Source: Areca catechu
Lineage: Eukaryota; Streptophyta; Magnoliopsida; Arecales; Arecaceae
Direction: 5' to 3'
Assembly: GCA_021397845.1 (NCBI GenBank)
Contig: CM038050.1
Location: 114,813,891 to 114,877,890, forward strand
DNA: 64,000 bases
Of this stretch, positions 54,132 to 64,000 are shown piece after piece. Every line of letters begins with the position of its first letter. Positions within the stretch are counted from its first letter, which is position 1. The notes under the pieces were generated by a model. It saw only the letters and a program-made list of their open reading frames with translations. It was not told the DNA's origin and ran no database searches. A program made the translations under genes and the position numbers.

Positions 54132-55751
54132 CTAAGAGCATTAGCAACTCGATTTTCAGTACTTACATGGTGTTTTAGGATAAAGATGTAAGCTTGGATA
54201 AATCTATCCATTTTCCGTGCATAGGGTTCAATTTCTTTTGAGACTTGAGAAATCGAAGGACTTCATGATCTGAATATAGAACAAACTCCTGCGATAAAAG
54301 ATGGTGTCTACAATACCTTAAATCTTGAACTACCACATATAATTCCTTGTCATAGGTTGAGTATTTCAATTTTGTCTCATTTAGTTTATCCCTGAAATAA
54401 GCCACATGGTGATTCTCTTGACTTAAAACTCCTCCAGTTCCAACTTCAGATGCATCATAGGGTACTTCAAAAACCTTTAAGAAGTCAAGCAATCTCAAAA
54501 TTGTGTGTTTGGGTCATTTTCTTTTTGATTTCAAGGAAGGCTCTATTGGTGGGCTTAGTCTATTCAAAAGTTCCTTCCTAATACAGTCAATAATGGGTGC
54601 AACAATCATACAGAATCCTTGAATAAATCTCTTATAAAAGGTAGCAAGGCCATGGAAGCTATGCACTTCATGTATGCTATTGGGTACAGGCCACTCAACT
54701 ATGGACTTGATCTTCTTTAGGTCAATAGATACTCCTTTGGGGGTAATGACAAAGCCTAGAATGATGATTCTATGGGTGAAGAAGTCATATTTCTTTAAGT
54801 CGGCATAAAGATTATCTTTCCTAAGGGCTTTTCAATGAATGATCTCAAGACTTGGGTCATGATCCTCATAAATGTACTAGGAGCATTTGAGAAACCAAAA
54901 GGCATCACTACCCATTCATAAAGGCCATCCTTAGTTTTGAAAGTTGTCTTCCATTCATCTTAGGTCTAATTCTGACTTGGTGCTAGCCGCTCTTAAGGTT
55001 TATCTTTGAAAAAATAGTGACTCCAGCCATCATATCCAACATATCATCGAGATAGGGAATAGGAAAGCAGTACTTCACAGTTATCTTATTGATGGCATGG
55101 CTATTTACACACATTCTCTAAGTGCCATCCTTCTTAGGGGTTAATAGAGCAGGTACTACACTAGGACTTAGACTTTCTCTAATGAATCCCTTTTGGAGGA
55201 GCTCTCCAACTTGTCTTGTAGATCTTTATGTTCAGTGGGATTCATCCTATAGTGTAGGAGGTTTGGTAAGGTAGCTCCTGGGACCAACTCTATGGCATGT
55301 TGAATGTCCCTTAATAGTGGCCAGTGATCAGGAAGATCTTCTAGAAAAACATCTTAGAAATCCTTCAAAATCATACTACTTCCTGGGGTTGTTCCCTTTG
55401 GGGTTGATCGTGGATTTCCTTAATAGGCAATATCTAAATGGGTGAACCCTTGTTAACCTTGCATTCTAAATCCTTAGCATTGATCAAGTGTAATCCTTGT
55501 TTCTTTCCCTTCAAATTGCTAGACCCTCTCTTGTCATTATCCTTAGGTGATGAAGAGTTTATAACTATTTTCTTTCCATGGTAGGTGAATGAACAAGAGT
55601 TTGAATGACTGTATAAGATAGCATCATGATCATGCAACCAAGGTCAGCCTAGAATAATATTGCTAACTCCCATAGGCAAAATGTCACACCAAACTTTCTC
55701 CTGATATGATTGGATTTGGATCAGAATTAGGCATCTTAACTTAATAGGGAT
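54132..55751 (-). pseudogene. Chromo1 protease end, reverse transcriptase and RNase H
   Basis: From the right: the protease end (DILPMGVSNIILG, then PWLHDHDAILYSHSNS, about 55570-55690) and a KKIVINSSSPKD region, then RT. RT is recognised by YEWVVMPFGFSNAPSTF and MRIMTQVL (about 54850-54921). The YFDD active-site region after it is not readable, probably deleted or changed (FIEKPLGKIIFM). RNase H (54175-54498) is the best piece: FEVPYDASEVGTGGVLSQ with the first Asp, YSTYDKELYVVV with the Glu and YSDHEVLRF with the next Asp. It ends at STENRVANALS where Nona2 begins. Confidence 0.85.
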
Positions 55752-57429
55752 TGAAGGCCACGATGCTGTCGTTAAGACACCGTGGCTATCAGTTTAATTA
55801 ACCGACTTCTAATAAATGAAAAATATGTAGATAGGATGAGTCGGGTCAAATCCATAGAGAAGGCAATGTTTAAGAGAGTTTTGAAATCCTTAATTTTTAT
55901 AAAATAAAGAAAAAGATTTTGAAGCCGGGAGAATAAAATTTAAACAAGAAAAAGAAAAGTAAAACTCGATACATTCGATCCGCTAGTCGAATCTTAGCAT
56001 CTACTTGCGAGAAAGTAAATAACAGGATTTAAAGTGCATAAAAATAGATATTGCATTAATTGAAAGAGAAATTCACTTACAAGAAATTAAAAATAATAAT
56101 TAAATAAACTAAAAAGAAAATAAGAACAAAGATTCCAAAGTTGATTAGCACAGCCTTGTCAGGAAGTCGGTGATGTCATGTCCCCTCCTTCCATCATACT
56201 CCATGGAGCGAACTGGGCTTTCTCTTCTTCTTCCTCCTTGGATCTTAATCAGGAGATCGGCATAGGCTTGAAAATGGTGTAGATGGCATAGCTTCTCTTC
56301 TAAGAAGCCTCATTCTTAGAGACCAACTTGCAACCCAAAATTGGACCTTCTATCCTTTATGGTACTCCTCTTTCCAAGATACTCTCTCCTGTATCCCAGG
56401 GGTCCTTTAAATAGAGCTCATTAAGGGCTTTGTTTCAATCAAATTTAGACTCAATCAGGCTCTAGATTGGCAATATATCATAAGGAGAGTTTTTGGCCAT
56501 CCGATGTGTGGATGATGGATTGATTGACTCCCTCTTCCTTCTTTGGCTACCCAGAGTCTGATCCAGGCTCTTGCAACACTGAATCCCTGGGTCTGTGGGA
56601 CTCGAGCTCTTCTCCTACCTAGATTAGGACTTGATCTCCTCCTATCTGGTAATGGTAGTGGTGTTGGATGATGGCTAGTGGAAGGTGGTGACAGCGTTTG
56701 GCACGGTGGCAAGGGGACAGAACAACAAAGAATTGGAAAAGGGGCGGCTTGGCTGAGAATAAACGACCGGTCAACATGGTGGCCGGTGTGGAGGGTAGTG
56801 GCTTCTCTAGCAGGCGTGCCAATGGTGGTGCTCAGCGATGGGTGGAAAAAAACTAGTGGTGGGTGATGAGCATGATGGCGGGGGATGAACTGAGGAGGAG
56901 GATGAATGCCGACGGTGACATGGTTGGATGGTGGCTCGAGTTGTGGCACGGTGGGCGACCAGTAAGGGATGACAGAGATGAAACAGGGAAGACAAAAATG
57001 ATGGCCGACAGCTTTTCCCATCGATTTTCTGGTGAGGGAAGGCTTCTGGTGATGCGGGGGAGCTCTTGGCGGCAAGAGAAGGGCCTCCGGTGAAGAAAAG
57101 GCCTAGAAAAGTTGGTGGTCATTGGAACTCGGTCGTGGACCGACAATAATAGCTATCGATGGACTGGACGGGCCTCTTTAGACAAGGACCGGTCCATGGT
57201 GGACCGGCTACTCCAAAAAGCATGCAATTCTTATATGATCTTTAAAATTGAATTTTGGGCCTGTCTAGACTCTGATTTGAGAGCCGTTTGCATGCTTGGA
57301 TTCAAAAATTGAGCTTTTTGGAATGGCAATACTATTTCTTATAAATAATATATACCAATTTTTTAATATAAATAAAGATAATTTAATTATTAAATTAATA
57401 CTTTATATGTGTTTATAATATGATTATCA
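55752..57429 (-). repeat. 3' LTR of Ath1 (1678 bp)
   Basis: On the minus strand it starts TGATAATCATATTATAA and ends near GGCCTTCA. A GC-rich half (56500-57200) holds long open frames on both strands, up to 206 residues, that repeat in the other LTR with disruptions, so they are not genes. A minus-strand TATTTAAAGG is at about 56404-56413. Confidence 0.88.
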
Positions 57430-58980
57430 CACCCCCCAACTTGAACTTTGTTCATCCTCGAGTAAAGGAGATAGAATTAGCTATATATACAAACTCATCC
57501 TTGAATTGAAAGTTGACTTAGAAGTCCTAAAAGTAGCTGATACCTGACCAGACCATTAAAGAGGTACTTCATGGATCACTGAGTTAACCCAATTAGTGGT
57601 TGAGTGTTGACCATAGAAATCTTTAAAGCTCTTTTTTACTATCTCCCTAACTTACTCTTTAAATCCTTTAACTTGATTTGAGTCAGGTTTGTTGCCTTCT
57701 ATATTTTTGTCCTTTGTTCCTTCTCTTTTTTTTTCTTTTTTATTTCTTTTTTTAAGAAGTCTAATGCAATATCACCTATTATGTATTATCATCTTTACCT
57801 TTTGACACGAACCACAACGCTTACTTTGGCGAAGGGGCTCGGTTACTCAGTAAGATGCCATTGCTAATAGATCTCTTGATCTTCTCACCTTTTAATGTGA
57901 ACCACAATGCTTAGACGAAGTGGCCCAGTACTCAATAAGTGTTTAAGAAGAGCTGTGAGGTTAGACTGACTCTCTTTTTTTTTGGAGGACTTTTCAATAT
58001 TTCTACCCTAACTCTTAATAAGTAGATTCTTTATTGAGATAAGAAGGGAGAGAGTTCTGGAATCACTTCTAAAATTTAATTTGGTCAATACCCTACCATT
58101 TGTTGGATTTTCTTAGTGATTTGCTCTTTGTATCTCTAAACTATCTAGGCTGTTAATCAATCATTGATTAGGGTGCCTAATTAGCTTCAAATTGAGATAA
58201 AATTTAGATACAAAAACTAATTACTTCTAGTCATACTTGAGGACTTAATTAGATTAGTTATTCTACCCCCCAACTTAATCAACATCATCCTCAATGGAGA
58301 AGAAAAAAAAGGGTGTAATATGTAAAAAGAAATAGAAAAGAGTACACCTGGAGTGGATGTGCTTTTGGTGTTGAAGAGGGCTTCATAAAGTAGTGGGCTC
58401 GTGAAGTATTGTGCTATTGTACTTCCATCTAAGTTCTTATAATTATACTAAAGAAAAAAATGAAATTGTTGGGTTGCCTCCCAACCAGCGCTATGTTTAA
58501 CATCTTCAACAGGACATTATGAGAGAGTTCAATAGATAATCAACTTTATTATATCCCACATAATATCAAAAGATAGGGCCAATCAGGAAGCCTTGTCATC
58601 ATGGCAGAAAGAAAACATTCATAGAGTACTCTATGATGATTAGCTTGACTCAATAAAGTATATTGGGCAAGCATGTTATCCCAAAATTTCAAATAATTAT
58701 TATAGTTTATATGATAATTAGGAAGGGATTGTGCTTGTTGCATCGAGATTGGAGGTGATAGTTTAAATTTTTTTAAATCATGGGCTAGTCTACCCTACTT
58801 CCCTTCTTGGGCATGATGTCTTTGGTTAATGTCATTTTTATTTCAAATTTAAGCACTTTTCCATATTAATATTAGACCTATCTTCATATATTATTTTAAT
58901 ATCATGGAAAGGTTTTAGAGGCTGTTCTCAAAATTGGTGCTGAATATGGAGAAATCAATTAGAAAATTTTAAGATCTTGA
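57430..58980 (-). other. Ath1 interior, 3' non-coding part
   Basis: It starts (minus sense: ends) with the polypurine tract AAGTTGGGGGGTG (57430-57442). The rest is AT-rich with T-tracts and no recognisable domain. A 64-residue frame at 58549-58743 is of unknown meaning. The expected pol genes are absent. A degenerate duplicated phrase (GTGAACCACAATGCTTA type) occurs near 57806 and 57897. Confidence 0.6.
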
Positions 58981-59120
58981 TCCCTCATTTCAGTAATATC
59001 CCATCCGATAGCTTCTTTATGTGCTTTTAGAACACCACTGAGTTGGGCTTTCTAGGTAAGGTTCATTGGAAGAATTTCAATGGGTGCATTAGGAAGTGAT
59101 TTCAGTTCTAGTTCAAGTGG
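58981..59120 (-). pseudogene. Ath1 RT-start remnant
   Basis: The minus strand reads LELELKSLPNAP, a gap, then LSGVLKAHKEAIGWDITEMRD. The pattern 'LK-LP ... L-HK-AIGW-I--' is the region just before the catalytic domain of RT in Athila/Tat Gypsy elements. Nothing of the catalytic domain follows, so a deletion took place here. Confidence 0.65.
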
Positions 59121-59547
59121 TGATTCTAACAAGGGGTTTATTGGTGGGTTAGGTGATGACTCTTATTGTTCATCAATCAAAATGGGATGGTTTCAAAGTA
59201 AGGTATTTGTATTAGATTATTTACTTTAGTACTGTACCCATCTACATTAAAATATCTACCCTTAATTGAGCTAGATAGTGATCTAACAAATCATAGGGAA
59301 GAATTATGGGGATGGCTTCCTCTATTCAGTCATGCAATTGTGGGTCTTAGAAAGTCTCGACCAATTCCATCATTACATCAATTTAATTTCCCATCCCATT
59401 AAAAGGCATAGATGATTCTAGGGCACTAGGGAATCAAGCCATAGGTGTGGAATAATGATGGATTGGTTCGTCGCATAAGTTGAATATCTCAATATGGTTT
59501 TTTGCCATAGCCAAAATGTTTATGTTGATCTTTATGGTTATGCAGAG

Positions 59548-59998
59548 TTATTCTAAGACCAGTTCATTCTCGAGAGTCAGAGTTGATTGTTTAGGGAAGG
59601 CAAGATGGTCATTAATGTTTTGATATAGGTATGATCCCTCTAGGTTACTCTCGGGTTGACTAAGTAGTTCACCTCCCTCCTCTCTATTAAGCTCAATTAA
59701 TTGTTGGTCAGTTTGATCCATTAGCCTATCGATAGATTGCTGTTGAGCTATAATCATTTATTAAAATTGGGCAAACCTATCGACATCTAGGTTGGTCTAT
59801 GAGGGAGGTGGGTATGGTGCTTGCTGAACCTTCTCTTCAAATAAATGGCTATAATTAGTTGGAGAAGGTTGATAATGGGGATTGGGCTTATCATAATAGG
59901 GTTCCTCTATAAACATAGATCCTTGGATAGCCGGGGTAACCACTGGGTATGGTTGCCATGAAAAATCTGGTTGAGCCCCCCAACCTGAATTATAGGCA
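59548..59998 (-). pseudogene. Ath1 gag C-terminal remnant
   Basis: From 59998 the minus strand reads YNSGWGAQPDFSWQPYP, a Pro/Tyr-rich stretch (EEPYYDKPNPHYQPSP) and, after stops, MIIAQQQSIDRLMDQTD and an acidic tail ending at 59548. The 'Y-GWG-P-FSW' phrase is typical of Athila/Tat Gag. The N-terminal capsid part is not recognisable. Confidence 0.6.
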
Positions 59999-61436
59999 TA
60001 AAGTATGGATTATCTCTTAAGTTGTAGGTCATTTAGGTTTGATCCTGATAAACTCAATCATACCTAAACTCAAGAGATTGGTACCCGGTTGTGCACTCAC
60101 TCTCAAAGTAAGAGGGGCACGAATAAATTTGGTATGCGGGAGAAAGGGTATTGTACTATAAGGGTTCATTCTCCTAGCATTGATTTAGTCTATCTGATTA
60201 TTCTGATTATTGGGATATGCAATCAAAGGTTTAGATCAGAGCAATCCTTATTTATTATGTATTTATTTATTTTATAAAGAGGAGTGTGTGAGATGAAGAA
60301 GAAGAAGAGTTCTTAAAAAAAGGGCCTAAGGAGTCCTAGAGCTAAGAGAGGGAGAAGAAGAGTTAGTTAGGGTTGATATTATTTACAAATAAGTTAGCAT
60401 ACATGAACTCTCTATCCTATGGTTATCCTAAATCTAGACAGCTCCAAATACCAAGTCAACCTTGAAGCCCTCCAAGTCAGAAATTGACTAATCAATTGGC
60501 CAGGTAAGGATAAGAATGGTGGGGTCCCCCCGTTGCTTCCATAGACACCAATTATAATTGACCAGGTCAGTTAATGGAACTAATTAAAAACTACCTTTCT
60601 TCAGAGCTATATCATCCTTGAACCCCTTTCCTAGATACCAGTTAATCAGCTAATCCTGGCTTGGTCCAACTCTTTGGATGCCTTGTCCTATTGAGCTCGA
60701 GTTCCATAGGGGCTAGCATCTAATTGATTTTAATTATCAAGCTTAGGTCATTGCTGGATGCAAGGTGGTGATTTGTGGGCCAAAGAAGGGTATCAACTCC
60801 CCACCTTATGTTATTTATAGGGATAATGCCCTTAAAATATTTATAAAAATATGCTATGCAAGACAAGAGAAGATGTCCTAAATAGGTAATAGTCTTTTAA
60901 GGTTTAGTTAGTTACTCTACTTTAGTTACATATTACGAGGGGTTTGTATTTTCTTTTACATTATGTTATTTCAAGCATGGAAAAAAAGGTAGCTTTTAAT
61001 CTTGGTTAATTAGGTGTGAGACAAAAAAACTATAATTAGGTTAAGCAAATAAGAAACTATGGGTTTTATAATTAAGGAAAGAAATCAAATCAATGTTTAA
61101 GGTAGTTAATTGAAAAGTTAAGTAAGTTTTTTTAGGATTAATTTAAAAAAGGAAGTAACTAAAAAAAAAACTAATTAAAAGGAATAAACTAAAAAGAAAT
61201 TTTTTTTATTAATATGAAAAGGTAGAAATTAATTAGAAGAACTATAAAAAGGAAAGTAAACTAGAGTTATGATTGATCTCCCCAAAAATCGCAAAAAAAA
61301 TTCCTTCTCCCCTTTTTTTTCTTTTTTATTTTTTTGGCCTTTCTAGATTTGCAAAAAAAGTAAGAAAAAAATAGCACAAAAAAATCAAAGAGATCAAAAA
61401 AAGTTAGCATTTGTGCCTTCCTCAGTAATGGTGCCA
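59999..61436 (-). other. Ath1 leader and primer-binding site
   Basis: The primer site region reads TTTTTGGCACCATTACTGAG on the minus strand (site at 61423-61436), a decayed form of the TGGCGCC-type site of Athila/Tat elements. The rest is AT-rich with poly-A and poly-T runs (61150-61400) and no gene. Confidence 0.65.
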
Positions 61437-61442
61437 AAAATT

Positions 61443-63185
61443 TGATGGATGCGATGTTGTCGATAAGACACCGTTACTATTAGTTTAATTAACCAACTTC
61501 TAATAAATGAAAAATAAGTAGATAAGATGAGTCGGGTTGAATCCACGGAGAAGGCAATGATTGAGAGAGTTTTGAAGTCCTTGATTTTATAAAATAAAGA
61601 AAAAGATTTTGAAGTCGGGAGAATAAAACATAAACATGCAAAAGAAAAATAAAACTCGGTACGTTCGATTGCTAGTCGAATTTAGCACTACCTACGAGAA
61701 AGTAAATAACAGGGATTTAAAGTTCATAAATAGATATTGCATTGATTGAAGAGAAGAAATTCAATTGCAAGAAATTAAAAATAATAATTAAATAAACTAA
61801 GAAAATAGGAATAAAGATTTCGAAGTGATTGGCGTAGCCTCGTCGGGAAGTCGGTTGATGTCATGTCCCCTTCTTCCATCGCACTCCATGGAGCGAACTG
61901 GGCTTCCTCTTCTTCTTCCTTCTTCGATCTTGATCTAGAAATCGATGTAGGCTTGAAGATGGTGTAGACAGCATAGCTTCTCATACAAGAAGCCTCACTC
62001 TTAGAGGCCAACCTATAACCCAAAATTCGATCATATATCGTATACCGTACTCCTCTTTCTAAGATACTCTCTCCTGCATTGTAGGGGTCCTTTAAATAGA
62101 GCTTGTTAAGGGCTTTGTCTTAGTCGAATTTAGAATCAATAGGGCTCTAGATTGGCAATATATCGCAAGGAGAATTTTTGGCCGTTCGATGTGCGCATGA
62201 AGGATTGATCGACTTCTTTCTTCCTTCTTTAGCTACCCAAAGTCTGATCCGAGCTCTTACGATGCCAAATCCCTGGGTCCATGAGACTCGTGCTCTTCTC
62301 CCACTTGGATTAGGACTTGATCTCCTCCCATCGGGCGGTGGTAGTGGCATGGATGACGATGACAGAAGATGGCGATGGCATTTGGCACGGTGGCAAGGGG
62401 ACCGAACAAAAAACAAATGGAAAAGGGGCGGCTTGGCTGAGAATAAATGACCGGTCAAGGTAAAGTGGTGGCCGACGGTGGAGGGTAGTGGCTTCTTCGA
62501 TAGGTATGCCGATGGCGGTGCTCAACGACGGGTGGAAGAGGGTGGCTGACATTTGATGGTGGTGATGGAGAGGGGCAACAGCAGGTGGGATAGGGAAGAA
62601 ACCAGCAGTGGGGCGAGCATGATGGTGTGGGATAGGCTAAGGAGGATGAATGCCAGTGTTGACATGATGGTGGTGGGCTCGGGTGGTGGAATGGTAGGTG
62701 ACCGGTGGAACGATGATGGAGATCAAATAGGGAAGAACAAAAATGATGGCCATCAGCTTTTCCCATGGATTTTTCGGTGAGGGAAGGCTTCCGGCGATGT
62801 GGGAGGGCTCTCGTGGTGAGGGAATGCCTCAGTGACTTTTCCGGTGAAGAATGCCTGGGGAAGTCGGTGGTCCATGAAACTGGGTCATGGACCGGCAGTA
62901 ATGGCTGCCGGTTGATCGAATGGACTTCTATAGACCATGCGATCGGTCCATAGTGGACTGGTTGCTCCAAAAAGAATGAAATTCTTATATGATTTTAAAA
63001 TTCACTTCTGCGCTTGTCTGGACTCTGATTGAGAGCTGTTTGCATCGTTGGACTCCAAAAAATGATCTCTTTGCAATGATAATCTTATTTCCTACAAATG
63101 AATATAAAAGTATCAATTTAATACAAATAAAGATAATTTAACTTTTAAATTAATACTTTTATATGTATATATAATATGATTATCA
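61443..63185 (-). repeat. 5' LTR of Ath1 (1743 bp)
   Basis: It aligns with 55752-57429 along its whole length, with many substitutions and indels, so the insertion is old. A minus-strand TATTTAAAGG-like box is near 62090-62099. Confidence 0.88.
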
Positions 63186-63190
63186 GGGAT

Positions 63191-64000
63191 GGAGGTCGAA
63201 TCAATCCAAAATATTATAGGGGTTAGGATGGGGAACAGTAGTCAAACCTAGCCTTTGACAGCACTAGTGGAAATGGCATTAACACAGCTTCTACTATCTA
63301 TGATAATCTTGCAAACCTTTTCCCCTAATTAATAAAAGTTTGTTGTATGTTGGTCTATGCCAATCCTCATGCTCCATTGCTTAGGCCAAAATACATCTAA
63401 CGACTTCATGATTTGGAAGGATTTATATCTTCTTCATCTCCTCATATTCATCCACTAAATTGATCTATGCTTCATACACCTCTTCTTCAAATTCTTCAAA
63501 GGATTCAAGAACTTTATCTTCTAATTCCCCTATGTGTAAGGCTCGAGTAGGACATTGACTAGCATAGTGGCCAACCTTGTGACACCTAAGGTAATGAAAT
63601 ATTTTGATGATTATCCTTTTGAATTTCAATGTCCTTATCCCTGTTATCCTTGCGAACTGAGGGGGTAGTAGGGGGGTCGGTTGGAAAGGGACTTGGCTAG
63701 AACTTGGCTTATGACCATGGGCACTAATCCTGATGGGTTGGTGATGGATCATGGATCCCCTCTGAAATTTCTCAAAGTCCCTAGTGATCTGATAGGCTTG
63801 TTCTAGATTCATGACTTCTCTAGAACTAACTCCCTTTGAGTCTCTCATGTAGGCCATCTCAAAATATAGATAGAGGTACGGTCTCAGATTCCACTACACA
63901 ATATTCTCATAACGAACTCATCAAATTTGGAAATATACTCAGACACGAGTCTATTGCCTTGACTCAATCTTTGTCATTGGTTTAAAAGTCTCTGCTCATA
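63191..64000 (-). pseudogene. Chromo1 gag, C-terminal half, continues past the right edge
   Basis: At the edge the minus strand reads SQGNRLVSEYISKFDEFV, a Gypsy Gag capsid motif. The open frame at 63465-63857 follows: MAYMRDSKGVSSREVMN, EQAYQITRDFEKFQRGS, a Pro/Ser-rich stretch and the zinc knuckle YLRCHKVGHYASQC, in which the first Cys is Tyr. After EEVYEA come stops and a decayed protease start (about 63191-63460). It joins 55746 across Ath1. Confidence 0.8.

Larger units (their letters stand above)
55752..63185 (-). mobile_element. Ath1: Athila/Tat-type Gypsy element, internally deleted, target duplication GGGAT
   Basis: Two LTRs (55752-57429 and 61443-63185) surround a 4 kb interior. 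GGGAT at 55747-55751 recurs at 63186-63190. The primer site and polypurine tract show minus orientation. The interior keeps gag-like remnants and a short start of RT, but RT, RNase H and integrase are gone. A full element of this clade would be much longer. It interrupts the protease-proximal part of Chromo1. Confidence 0.88.
33454..64000 (-). mobile_element. Chromo1: Gypsy chromovirus, host of five nested insertions, runs off the right edge
   Basis: Reading right to left: gag (from beyond 64000 to 63191), protease, RT and RNase H (55746 to 54137), integrase (41393 to 40716 and 37978 to 37430), a chromodomain-like C-terminus and an LTR (37208 to 33454). The gaps are filled by Ath1, Nona2 with Cop5 inside, Nona1 and Cop4. 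Removing Nona2 rejoins the end of RNase H to the start of integrase at CTAAG. Removing Ath1 rejoins the protease region at GGGAT. The 5' LTR is outside the window. All coding parts are full of stops, so this is the oldest element here. Confidence 0.83.

Noticed and set aside
56455..57075. 206-residue open frame, minus strand, Pro/His/Ser-rich
   Set aside because: It is inside the Ath1 LTR; the same region in the other LTR is broken into different frames, and the composition follows the GC-rich island.
58549..58743. 64-residue open frame in Ath1 as a possible gene
   Set aside because: No recognisable motif, no start context, lies where pol should be and is surrounded by stops.
62455..62970. 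171-residue open frame in the second Ath1 LTR
   Set aside because: Counterpart of the previous item with a different frame; no conserved protein.

Overview
The window is plant nuclear DNA made almost entirely of LTR retrotransposons nested inside one another. I found no intact host gene, no tRNA or rRNA gene and no CRISPR array. Ty1/Copia and Ty3/Gypsy elements, initiator-tRNA-Met type primer sites and a GC-rich plant-like gene fragment point to a flowering plant. The high third-position GC of that fragment suggests a monocot, possibly a palm; this is inference. Names used below (Cop1-5, Sire1, Tat1, Chromo1, Ath1, Nona1-2, GypLTR1-4) are local labels.

Left block (1-21388): Cop2 is a minus-strand Copia element. 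Cop1, another minus-strand Copia whose body lies beyond the left edge, interrupts its reverse transcriptase. A Gypsy-type LTR (GypLTR1, 3869-5320) interrupts it between protease and integrase. Cop3, a plus-strand Copia, sits in its 5' LTR and has the unusual order partial interior - LTR - full interior - LTR. Cop3 carries the best preserved coding sequence here, a 421-residue Gag-protease reading frame.

Middle block (21389-33453): a broken Gypsy-type LTR (21615-22508 and 30918-31097) appears to be split by Sire1, the 3' half of a Sirevirus-type Copia on the minus strand. Sire1 keeps an env-like third coding region, a polypurine tract and a 3' LTR. It is itself hit by a solo LTR (GypLTR3, target duplication GGAAG) and by another LTR fragment (GypLTR4). 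A plus-strand Tat/Athila-type gag-protease fragment follows, then the start of a minus-strand Gypsy gag.

Right block (33454-64000): Chromo1, a minus-strand Gypsy chromovirus with a decayed chromodomain, is the host. Its LTR holds Cop4 (solo LTR, target duplication AGAGT). Its integrase holds Nona1. Its RNase H-integrase junction holds Nona2 (target duplication CTAAG), which in turn holds the full-length Copia Cop5. Its protease region holds Ath1 (target duplication GGGAT), an internally deleted Athila/Tat-like element. Gag continues past the right edge.

The most unusual objects are Nona1 and Nona2: short non-autonomous LTR elements with matching ends but unrelated GC-rich interiors. Nona1 carries a fragment resembling a plant 3-ketoacyl-CoA reductase. 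Other notable signals are paired palindromes conserved in three Copia LTRs, a four-copy TGTGTACACA motif in the Cop3 leader, and a nine-copy primer-site-like motif upstream of the Sire1 polypurine tract.
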